From contig JAOZSF010000025.1 in assembly GCA_029939815.1 (NCBI GenBank), positions 1 to 6,326 on the forward strand: a stretch of 6,326 nucleotides of DNA. The letters run 5' to 3'. The notes under the pieces are model-generated. The model saw only the letters and a list, made by a program, of their open reading frames with translations, did no database searches and was not told where the DNA came from. The stretch comes from a bacterium (lineage in GTDB: Bacteria > Auribacterota > UBA3054 > B51-G9). Shown here one piece after another: positions 1 through 5,773 of this stretch (the first letter of the stretch is position 1; the number at the start of each line of letters is the position of its first letter). The translations under genes and the position numbers were made by a program.

Positions 1-2
1 GA

Positions 3-71
3 AAAACTAAACAAACATCCAAGATTAAAAATCTCGGCTACAAAAATTCAAAAAAATATCATGAAAAATAA
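3..71 (+). CDS. Possible 3' end of an upstream plus-strand gene (very tentative)
   Basis: One plus-strand frame is open from the window edge and ends at a TAA at 69-71, overlapping the next gene's start by 11 nt. The visible tail is lysine-rich (it includes KIKNLGYKNSKK) and matches no family I recognise. An alternative is a gene ending at the TAA at 8-10 in another frame, which would leave about 50 nt of spacer. The following gene is a TldE-type subunit, so a TldD partner could lie upstream, but the visible residues do not look like a typical TldD C-terminus. Treat this as an open frame only. Confidence 0.18.
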   Translation, partial: KTKQTSKIKNLGYKNSKKYHEK

Positions 72-1434
72 ACTAAAAAATATTCTCGCTGAATTAAACA
101 ACTTTGCCCGTGAAAAAAATATCGTTGCTGAATATCTTCTTCATGCGGAAAAAGGCAACCTCATTCGTCTCGCTAATTCCGCCGTTTCATTGAATACGAG
201 CGAAGAGCAGATTAAACTCATCGTTACAGCTCATCGTGGAAATAAACTGGGCTCTTACAGTCTAGTAACAAATTTGTCTTCTGTTGATAAAATGAAAAAT
301 GCAATCCTCGCCGCGGATGAAATATCAAAAAATGCCGATGAAGTTAATTATGAGGTTACATTAAAACCATTCGACAACCTGCCCGATGATGACGAAAATT
401 ATGACAGCGAACTCGTGAGTATGACATCTTCGGAAAAACTTGATTTTATAAATAAAGCGGTGGGGGAATTGGAATCTGATGAAATAAAACTATCGGGAAT
501 TTTCTCCACAGGTGCTATATGGGAGGCAATTGCGAACACACTCTCCGATAATGTTTTGTTTTACGCTATTAGTGATGCACAGGTGTCTTTCGAACTTGTA
601 CATTCAAAGGAAAAATGGGAAATTGCTGCCGGACAGTCCGCTGTTTCAAAAAGCGACCTGAATCCTCAAAAAATTAATTCTGAACTCTCAACCCTTCTCA
701 AACTCTATCAAAATTCTTCGCCGGAAATTGTTAAACCGGGAACTTATGACGTTATTCTCAGCGGTGGAGCACTCGCTGAAATTCTCGATATGATGGGTTA
801 TATAGGCTTTAGCGGCGGATTATTCAAAAGAAAAATGTCGTGCCTGCGTGATGAACACATCGACAAAAAAGTCTTCGATGATAAACTAACTATAATTGAT
901 GACCCCGATTACCGTGAAACTTTTCCACGGAAATTTGACCTTAATGGAAATAAACGCAACGAATTCGTATTTGTTAAAAACGGCGTCTTTAAACAATTTA
1001 TGTGGGATAGGGACAGCGCGGATGAATTTAAACAGAAAGAAACAGGTCACGACGTTCAAGGATTAAGTACTGTTGTTCTTCCGGGAAAAAAACATGCTTC
1101 GTCTTTTGAAGATATTCTGGAAAATGAAAAAACAACACTTTTTATCCCGCATCTTCATTATATGAATATTGTGAATATGACAGAAGGGATTATTACCGCG
1201 TGTTCACGTTTCGGCGCTTTGATTTTTGAAAATGGTGAAATGAAAATTCCGTTCAATTTTCGCTTGACTGACAGCTTTTTTAATCTGTTTAAAAATATTG
1301 AATGGATTTCCGATGAAACTGTTGCTGTAAATACTTCAAACAGTTATGGTATGCGAGCACCTACTGCGGCACTTATGCCTAAATTCATAAAATTAAAAAA
1401 TATAAACATTCCGCAATCAAATAAAAGTTTTTAG
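61..1434 (+). CDS. TldD/PmbA family protein, TldE (PmbA)-like subunit without the metal motif
   Basis: This 457-aa protein has the length and layout of the PmbA/TldE family. An N-terminal domain (about 1-220) is followed by the C-terminal core from PGTYDVILSGGALAEIL (about 226-242), and near the end by the family's conserved stretch NIVNMTEGIITACSRFGAL (369-387) with FENGEMKIPF just after. TldD subunits carry a zinc-binding HExxxH at the start of the C-terminal domain. Here the equivalent position reads ALAEILDMMGYIGF with no histidines, so this is the metal-free partner type. In well-studied cases TldD and TldE form a heterodimeric peptidase that trims small unfolded peptides such as microcin or antitoxin substrates. 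No signal peptide is seen, so it should be cytoplasmic. The ATG at 61 is chosen because KNKLKNILAELNNFAREKNI fits the usual N-terminal helix. The frame is open further upstream, so a longer start cannot be formally excluded. No Shine-Dalgarno is present. The family call is firm; the substrate is unknown. Confidence 0.88.
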   Translation: MKNKLKNILAELNNFAREKNIVAEYLLHAEKGNLIRLANSAVSLNTSEEQIKLIVTAHRGNKLGSYSLVTNLSSVDKMKNAILAADEISKNADEVNYEVTLKPFDNLPDDDENYDSELVSMTSSEKLDFINKAVGELESDEIKLSGIFSTGAIWEAIANTLSDNVLFYAISDAQVSFELVHSKEKWEIAAGQSAVSKSDLNPQKINSELSTLLKLYQNSSPEIVKPGTYDVILSGGALAEILDMMGYIGFSGGLFKRKMSCLRDEHIDKKVFDDKLTIIDDPDYRETFPRKFDLNGNKRNEFVFVKNGVFKQFMWDRDSADEFKQKETGHDVQGLSTVVLPGKKHASSFEDILENEKTTLFIPHLHYMNIVNMTEGIITACSRFGALIFENGEMKIPFNFRLTDSFFNLFKNIEWISDETVAVNTSNSYGMRAPTAALMPKFIKLKNINIPQSNKSF

Positions 1435-1438
1435 ACAC

Positions 1439-2530
1439 TTATTGTGTTGACGCTTCTTCATATTCTTCCAATAAATTTTTAAAGAGTGTTTTGACAGAAA
1501 TGATTTCGTTTACACGATATGCATTTGTTCCCGCGAAGACAAAGCCGTCATCAAGCAATCCTTTTTTTGCGTTGGTAAGTGCGATATCAATACAATAGGG
1601 TGCCTTTCTGAAATCACAACTTTTCAGGCAGCGCCAAGGACATTCAAAAGGAATTTTTACTCCCGCTGCCACTTTCTCAAGAAATTTATTTTTAATTGCT
1701 CGACCGGGTAAGCCGACAGGGCTGTCAATAATAATAATATCTTCTTTTTTGCAATTTACATACGCCTCTTTAAATTTTATGGAAGCATCACATTCATGAG
1801 TTGCAACAAACCTGGTTGCCATTTGAACTGCTTGAGCGCCGAGCTGCATAAATTTATAAATATCTGCTCCTGAATATATACCGCCGGCAACAATTACAGG
1901 AATGTGTTTATTAAATTGTTTTTCAAATGGTTTTATGGTGGAAATAACCTTTGTTAGTAACTTCTCCAGTGAATAATCGGGATTGTCAATCTGCTCTTTC
2001 TTAAAACCAAGATGTCCGCCGGCTAAAGGTCCTTCCAGAACCAGAGCATCAGGAACATGATTATATTTTCTTGCCCAATAATCAAATATGATTTTAGCTG
2101 CTCTTGCAGAAGATACGATGGGAACTATTTTAGTCAAGACTTTTTTTGCTTTATCCAGTGATAATGTTTTCGGATATTTAAGTGGAAGTCCGGCGCCAAG
2201 GAAAAGCAAGTCTGCTCCTTCATCAATAGCGACCAGCACCAGGTCATCAAAATCAGAAGCTGCCACCATTATATTTACACCGATGATTCCATCTGTCATT
2301 TCTTTTGCTTTTCTTATTTCTTTTCTCAGAGCTCTTTGGTTTGCTTCTCTATAATTTGTATTGAAATCAGGTTCAAGTAGACCAATGCCTGAGGCACCGA
2401 TAATCCCTATTCCACCCTCATTTGCAACAGATGAAGCTAAACGTGATAAAGAAATACCAACGCTCATACCTCCTTGGATAATCGGGAGCGCGGGTTCCAG
2501 TTCACCTATTTTTAAGTTAAAGTTAGTCAT
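1439..2530 (-). CDS. Nitronate monooxygenase (2-nitropropane dioxygenase) family FMN oxidoreductase with C-terminal Cys cluster
   Basis: This 363-aa protein is an FMN-dependent TIM barrel. The N-terminus has PIIQGGMSVGISLSRLA (16-32), typical of the family. EGPLAGGHLGF (166-176) carries the family's catalytic-type histidine, H173. VAGGIYSGADI (214-224) and GAQAVQMATRF (231-241) form the FMN phosphate-binding region. Family members oxidise alkyl nitronates or act as NAD(P)H:flavin or quinone oxidoreductases, and FabK enoyl-ACP reductases are relatives. The C-terminus departs from the classical fungal and Pseudomonas enzymes: C297, C301, C305 and C313 lie in CPWRCLKSCDFRKAPYC, followed by FAGTNAYRVNEI. 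From memory, similar tails occur in anaerobe homologues; they may bind a metal or Fe-S cluster, which is inference. The gene is last in the minus-strand block, 40 nt after the UroD-like gene, and converges on the TldE-like gene with 4 bp between stops. It is probably cytoplasmic. The in vivo substrate cannot be assigned. Confidence 0.88.
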   Translation of the reverse strand: MTNFNLKIGELEPALPIIQGGMSVGISLSRLASSVANEGGIGIIGASGIGLLEPDFNTNYREANQRALRKEIRKAKEMTDGIIGVNIMVAASDFDDLVLVAIDEGADLLFLGAGLPLKYPKTLSLDKAKKVLTKIVPIVSSARAAKIIFDYWARKYNHVPDALVLEGPLAGGHLGFKKEQIDNPDYSLEKLLTKVISTIKPFEKQFNKHIPVIVAGGIYSGADIYKFMQLGAQAVQMATRFVATHECDASIKFKEAYVNCKKEDIIIIDSPVGLPGRAIKNKFLEKVAAGVKIPFECPWRCLKSCDFRKAPYCIDIALTNAKKGLLDDGFVFAGTNAYRVNEIISVKTLFKNLLEEYEEASTQ

Positions 2531-2570
2531 TACTTTACTCGATTTAAATTATTATAATGTTTTTGGATGA

Positions 2571-3623
2571 TTATTTATATCCACTATATTCTTGTAATTT
2601 AATTGCATCCGGCTTGACTTTGGGTGTGACAATTACTACTCTATTTCCGCCGGTGATTTTCATTATCTTTTCTGTTGTCATTCCGGGACAGGTGTTGATA
2701 TAGAAAATCTGATCTTCACGCATCTCTTTAAAATATATTTCCAGGTCTTCCGCGGCGGCATCGTTTAATTGTAACGCGTGAAGATTTTTCATTTCGCGCC
2801 ACACAGGAATATGCTGAGTATGGCTGCCGCATAAATGTATCATTCCGCCGTTCGGATAAAGTGATAAAATCTCCTCATCAAGCGGGGCAACAAACTTTTT
2901 ATACATGTCAGGTGAAACAAGTTGCGTCGTACAGCCGCATAACTGGCCAAATCCCGGCGGCTGAGTTCGTTCCCAGGAAACTACTGGTTGAAGCTGGTCT
3001 GCCGGAACATTTGTAATGTACCATTTATGTATTTCACATAAAGTATCGTTTATAATTTTTAAGTCGTGTTCCGTACCGGCGGGGTCAATCATCATCGAAA
3101 GTAATATTTCCTGACCATAAAGATTTACCGCAACATTCAGTGCACTTGAAATTGTCGGGGTGCCGAAAAGTGGTAACTTAACATTCGCGTTCACAAATTC
3201 TTTTGCGAGTTCCCGCGCCAAAATCCAAGTAGGGCAATTATCCAAATCCGGTTTTTGAAGACTACCGATAGAGGAATCAAGTGTTTTAACCTGCCATGAG
3301 CCGTCAACCTGAAAGACTTCTGCGTTGAATATTTTATCAGGAAAGTGAACACCGTAGATATCAAATTCCACACAAAGTGGTCGAAAAACAATCTTGTCTT
3401 CCAGAAGTTTTGTATGTCTGGTAAGTTCATCAAGTGCTTCTTCAACTTTGCTTTTCGGGTTATCGCCAAGAACAGCCGGGCGTGCTCCGTTAATTCCCAT
3501 TTGGACGAACGCAGCAGGGGAGTCATAACTTTTATCATGAAGCTTTTTCATTCGCGCGAAATGATTATCGCGCAATAATAAAAGTTTTTCATTATTTAAA
3601 ATTGATAAAATTTCTTTACTCAT
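2571..3623 (-). CDS. Uroporphyrinogen decarboxylase superfamily protein, methyltransferase (MtaA/CmuA)-like, not HemE
   Basis: This 350-aa protein has the UroD-type TIM barrel. The signature region around 224-252 reads GFGQLCGCTTQLVSPDMYKK and continues into FVAPLDEEIL. It is followed by MIHLCGSHTQHIPVW (261-275) and, on a later strand, YINTCPGM (308-315). The HxC of H263/C265 plus the downstream C312 matches the H-x-C...C zinc site of methyl-corrinoid:thiol methyltransferases (MtaA/MtbA) and related demethylases. The N-terminal arginine and aspartate motifs of true haem-pathway HemE (MRQAGR-type) are absent, so a haem role is unlikely. Likely chemistry is methyl transfer to or from a corrinoid or thiol, but no corrinoid protein is encoded in view. 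It lies 85 nt downstream of the dehydrogenase and 40 nt upstream of the flavin oxidoreductase, so it is probably in the same operon. No Shine-Dalgarno is seen. The superfamily is certain; the methyltransferase assignment is moderate. Confidence 0.85.
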   Translation of the reverse strand: MSKEILSILNNEKLLLLRDNHFARMKKLHDKSYDSPAAFVQMGINGARPAVLGDNPKSKVEEALDELTRHTKLLEDKIVFRPLCVEFDIYGVHFPDKIFNAEVFQVDGSWQVKTLDSSIGSLQKPDLDNCPTWILARELAKEFVNANVKLPLFGTPTISSALNVAVNLYGQEILLSMMIDPAGTEHDLKIINDTLCEIHKWYITNVPADQLQPVVSWERTQPPGFGQLCGCTTQLVSPDMYKKFVAPLDEEILSLYPNGGMIHLCGSHTQHIPVWREMKNLHALQLNDAAAEDLEIYFKEMREDQIFYINTCPGMTTEKIMKITGGNRVVIVTPKVKPDAIKLQEYSGYK

Positions 3624-3670
3624 TTTTTAAGGTTTGTTCGTTGCCGTCTTGGAAATGGGCTGTATAATCT

Positions 3671-3700
3671 CAAAATAGTTAATAAAATTGATTTTTCAAA
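3671..3700 (-). promoter_or_regulatory. Candidate Bacteroidota-type -33/-7 promoter upstream of the UroD-like gene
   Basis: On the minus strand TTTG (3700-3697) is followed after exactly 19 nt by TATTTTG (3677-3671). The known Bacteroidetes pattern is TTTG, about 19-21 nt, then TAnnTTTG; the second box here is one T short. It sits in the longest gap of the minus-strand block (3624-3708) and would give a 5' leader of roughly 40 nt before the ATG at 3623. AT-rich DNA makes chance matches easy, so this remains tentative. Confidence 0.3.
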
Positions 3701-3708
3701 AGCAATTT

Positions 3709-4767
3709 TTAAGGGTAAAAGGGTTCGTCTATTTCTTCCGGCTCTAAACTTATTCTTAATGTTCCTTCTTCCTGTGCGGCGGCTTTGTTATACGCTTCCT
3801 CAGCTTTTTCCCATGGAAGATTATGAGATACAAGCCCGACAAGTTTTATTTCACCGCGTTCAATCCAGTCAACCGCTGTTTGTGTGGAATGATTTGAACG
3901 CCGGATGTTTTGAATTAAAAGCTCTTTGCGCCGCGCGGCGGATGTTGAAAAACTCCACTCGGTTTCGTGGGGAATTCCAATAATAGCAACACGCCCGCCG
4001 ATGGCAGCAGCAGCAATAGCATCATGCAAAGCCGGCAGTTCTCCAGCGGCTTCGATAGCCACATCAACGCCGCGACCATCAGTCAACTCGAGAATTTTTT
4101 CTTCAACGTTTTGCTCGTTGATATTGATAATATTTTCAGTTCCGAATTTTTCTGCAATTTCAAGTCGGGATCGAACTTTATCGGTAATCGCGATAACTCT
4201 TGCACCGGCTTTTTTAGCAGCAATAGCGCATGAAATTCCAACCCCGCCTGCACCGAAAACTGCAACTGTTTCGCCGCAAGTAATATTCATTTTTGTGGCG
4301 GTGTAAATTCCAATTGCCAGAGGTTCAATGCAGGCTATTTCAGCAAAAGTAACAGATGCTTTTACCGGCAGAGCGTTTTTAGCGGGAATAACAATAAACT
4401 CAGCGAGAGCGCCCTGTACAGGCGGTGTTCCAAGAAATTTTACGTTGGGACAAATATTTTGACGGCCGGTTAAACAAAATTCACATTCCATACAAGGAAT
4501 ATCAGGTTCGATTGCGACAGGCGTTCCTTCAAATAAATTTTCAACACCGGAACCAACAGCATCAATTAATCCTGCCGTTTCATGTCCGAGCACAAATGGA
4601 ACAGGAGTTTTAAAGCCGCCTATTCCACCTGTAATGTATTGAGTCGTGTCGGATCCGCAGATACAGACGGATTTAATTTTTACACGGACTTCGCCGGCAC
4701 CCGGTTCGGGCTTCGGCCATTCTTCTTCTCTAAGGTCTTTTGGACCGTATAGTGCGATTACTCTCAT
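3709..4767 (-). CDS. Zinc-dependent medium-chain alcohol/polyol dehydrogenase (sorbitol/threonine dehydrogenase-like)
   Basis: This 352-aa protein is a complete MDR dehydrogenase. CICGSD (35-40) supplies the catalytic zinc ligand C37, GHE (61-63) gives H62 and E63, and IEPLA (147-151) gives E148. The structural zinc lobe is complete, with C92, C95, C98 and C106 in PCMECEFCLTGRQNIC. The Rossmann fold begins at VAVFGAGGVG (168-177), and an acidic D196 in ITDKVRSR at the end of the second strand points to NAD+ rather than NADP+. Relatives oxidise sorbitol, other polyols, threonine or secondary alcohols to ketones. The exact substrate cannot be read from these motifs. It lies between the amidohydrolase (40 nt upstream) and the UroD-like gene (85 nt downstream), suggesting a shared catabolic role. 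The ATG at 4767 gives the standard N-terminus MRVIALYGPKDLR; its leader is a short degenerate repeat rather than a ribosome-binding site. Confidence 0.92.
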   Translation of the reverse strand: MRVIALYGPKDLREEEWPKPEPGAGEVRVKIKSVCICGSDTTQYITGGIGGFKTPVPFVLGHETAGLIDAVGSGVENLFEGTPVAIEPDIPCMECEFCLTGRQNICPNVKFLGTPPVQGALAEFIVIPAKNALPVKASVTFAEIACIEPLAIGIYTATKMNITCGETVAVFGAGGVGISCAIAAKKAGARVIAITDKVRSRLEIAEKFGTENIININEQNVEEKILELTDGRGVDVAIEAAGELPALHDAIAAAAIGGRVAIIGIPHETEWSFSTSAARRKELLIQNIRRSNHSTQTAVDWIERGEIKLVGLVSHNLPWEKAEEAYNKAAAQEEGTLRISLEPEEIDEPFYP

Positions 4768-4773
4768 AAGAAG

Positions 4774-4805
4774 TCAAAGGTTAAAAGTTAAAGGTCTAAA
4801 GGTCT
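4774..4805. repeat. Degenerate heptamer tandem repeat between amidohydrolase and dehydrogenase genes
   Basis: The plus strand reads as near-heptamers: TCAAAGG, TTAAAAG, TTAAAGG, TCTAAAGG, TCT. The last part contains an exact 8-bp tandem copy, AAAGGTCT, at 4790-4797 and 4798-4805. It fills most of the 40-nt spacer (4768-4807) and forms the leader just before the dehydrogenase start. No inverted repeat or binding site is evident. It resembles the short slippage-prone intergenic repeats seen in several bacterial genomes; function is unknown. Confidence 0.55.
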
Positions 4806-4807
4806 CA

Positions 4808-5617
4808 CTAATAAAGTTCCAGTAATTTTTCAGCATTCCCTCCGAGGATTGCTTTTTCGATTTCTATATCAAGTTTTTTGGATTTCAACCAGTCAATTAC
4901 TGTTTTTTGACCCATCCAAGGAAAATCAGAACCAAGTAATATTTTTTTATATCCAAAATTTTCTAATAGCTCATTCCAAAGCTCATCGGAAATGTATCCC
5001 GGTAAAAATGAAATATCAATCCAGATATTTTTTTCACCCGAAAGATATTTTATCGACTTTTCCCATTGTTTAAATGAGCCGCCATGAGCAGCAATAATTT
5101 TTAAATCCGGAAATTTATCAGCTACATTTTTTACTCTTTCAGCTGATGAATTACCTGAATCGCCCGCGAAAAGGTCATCACCGCAATGGAAAATCACAAA
5201 AAGCCCGGAATCTGATAATGCCTGATAAACCGGAAACATATCTTCAGAATCAGCGGGGAATCTTTGGAACTCGCCGTGAAGCTTTATCCCTTTTATGCCC
5301 GCGACGGCAAGTCTTTTGATTTCCCCAATTTGATTTTCATAGTCAGGGTGCATTGCGCCGAAAAAAATAATTCCGGAGTCGGGGGTGTTGTTCTCTATCG
5401 CCCAGTTATTTATCGAAGAAACCTGTGCCGCTTTTGTTGCAACACCGAAAGTTACCGAATAATCAATACAATTATCCCGCATAGATTCTTTCAGAGAATT
5501 AATCGTTCCGTCAGCAACAGCTTTTAAATTGAATTCACCTGCGGCAGTTTCAAGAGCTGCAATCGCTTTCGGAGCGACATTTTCCGGAAAGACATGTGTA
5601 TGAAAATCGATGGTCAT
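4808..5617 (-). CDS. Amidohydrolase 2 family (ACMSD-like) metal-dependent hydrolase or decarboxylase
   Basis: This 269-aa protein is a compact metal-dependent TIM barrel of the amidohydrolase-2 family. The opening strand carries the HxH metal pair in MTIDFHTHVFPENV (H6, H8). GIKLHGEFQ (110-118) follows; IFHCGDD (142-148) supplies H144, IIAAHGG (174-180) supplies H178, and LLGSDFPW (227-234) supplies the barrel-end aspartate D231. The C-terminal GNAEKLLEL is the usual closing helix. Members include ACMSD, resorcylate-type decarboxylases, lactonases and other C-C or C-O hydrolases. Length and motifs fit, but no substrate-specific feature stands out. It begins 2 nt after the small antitoxin-like gene and precedes the dehydrogenase. 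It may originally have followed the upstream flavoprotein gene directly, because the toxin-antitoxin pair between them is bounded by direct repeats. There is no Shine-Dalgarno, so its translation probably relies on coupling. Confidence 0.87.
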   Translation of the reverse strand: MTIDFHTHVFPENVAPKAIAALETAAGEFNLKAVADGTINSLKESMRDNCIDYSVTFGVATKAAQVSSINNWAIENNTPDSGIIFFGAMHPDYENQIGEIKRLAVAGIKGIKLHGEFQRFPADSEDMFPVYQALSDSGLFVIFHCGDDLFAGDSGNSSAERVKNVADKFPDLKIIAAHGGSFKQWEKSIKYLSGEKNIWIDISFLPGYISDELWNELLENFGYKKILLGSDFPWMGQKTVIDWLKSKKLDIEIEKAILGGNAEKLLELY

Positions 5618-5619
5618 TT

Positions 5620-5769
5620 CTATTTTGTCTTAATATAATTTACAGTGTTATCTTTCAATTTCTTTTGTTTTTTGCGAAAGTCCTCGCAAATAGCATGTAA
5701 ATCATAGTTAAACTTCTTAGAGTGTTTATCACGGATTTTTCGAATTTCTTCAACTATTGGATCTTTCAT
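5620..5769 (-). CDS. Small (49 aa) putative antitoxin paired with the PIN toxin
   Basis: The 49-codon frame starts at the ATG at 5769-5767 and stops with TAG at 5622-5620. The protein is charged and probably helical: MKDPIVEEIRKIRDKHSK, then KFNYDLHAICEDFRKKQKK. The pattern DPIVEEIRxxR...FNYDxxAI is one I recognise as a conserved small protein found next to PIN-domain toxins in cyanobacteria, Bacteroidota and others; this is recalled, not searched. The gene lies 4 nt after the toxin stop (tandem TAA TAA) and 2 nt before the amidohydrolase start, so it should be translationally coupled. The order is toxin first, unlike classical vapBC. No DNA-binding fold is obvious; the helix probably binds the toxin. 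The last residues, NYIKTK, match the end of the upstream flavoprotein and come from a duplicated 16-bp segment, so the native C-terminus may have differed. Confidence 0.75.
   Translation of the reverse strand: MKDPIVEEIRKIRDKHSKKFNYDLHAICEDFRKKQKKLKDNTVNYIKTK
5622..5637. repeat. 16-bp direct repeat, copy A (3' end of antitoxin gene)
   Basis: The plus-strand sequence ATTTTGTCTTAATATA is identical at 6237-6252, and the bases on either side differ. This copy encodes the antitoxin's last residues (YIKTK) and the first base of its stop. The two copies lie 615 bp apart and bracket the toxin-antitoxin pair exactly. This is consistent with a duplication made when the cassette inserted, or with repeat-mediated acquisition. 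Confidence 0.85.
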
Positions 5770-5773
5770 TTTA

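Noticed and set aside
1..60. In-frame upstream extension of the TldE-like gene
   Set aside because: The frame is open to the window edge, but the family's N-terminal helix begins at the ATG at 61, and the upstream residues (EKLNKHPRLK...) do not resemble the family.
1435..1447. Small inverted repeat ACAC-TTATT-GTGT at the convergent junction
   Set aside because: A 4-bp stem with a 5-nt loop and no adjacent U-tract is too weak to call a terminator.
2571..3623. Annotation as HemE (haem-pathway uroporphyrinogen decarboxylase)
   Set aside because: The N-terminal arginine and aspartate active-site motifs are missing and an H-x-C...C zinc-type site is present instead.
3663..3668. TATAAT on the plus strand, with TTGCCG 16 nt upstream (3641-3646), resembling a sigma-70 promoter
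   Set aside because: No plus-strand gene follows; everything downstream is coded on the minus strand. The lineage probably does not use this consensus, and a chance match is likely in AT-rich DNA.
3928..3945. GC-rich palindrome-like stretch (GCCGCGCGGC) in the dehydrogenase gene
   Set aside because: It encodes an Ala/Arg run (AARRKE) inside an intact domain; no evidence of a regulatory role.
3926..4306. Open plus-strand frame of 126 codons opposite the dehydrogenase
   Set aside because: It is antisense to a gene with complete catalytic motifs, has low-complexity Ser/Ala/Pro composition typical of a reverse-frame shadow, and matches no domain. Similar shadows over other genes were also dropped.
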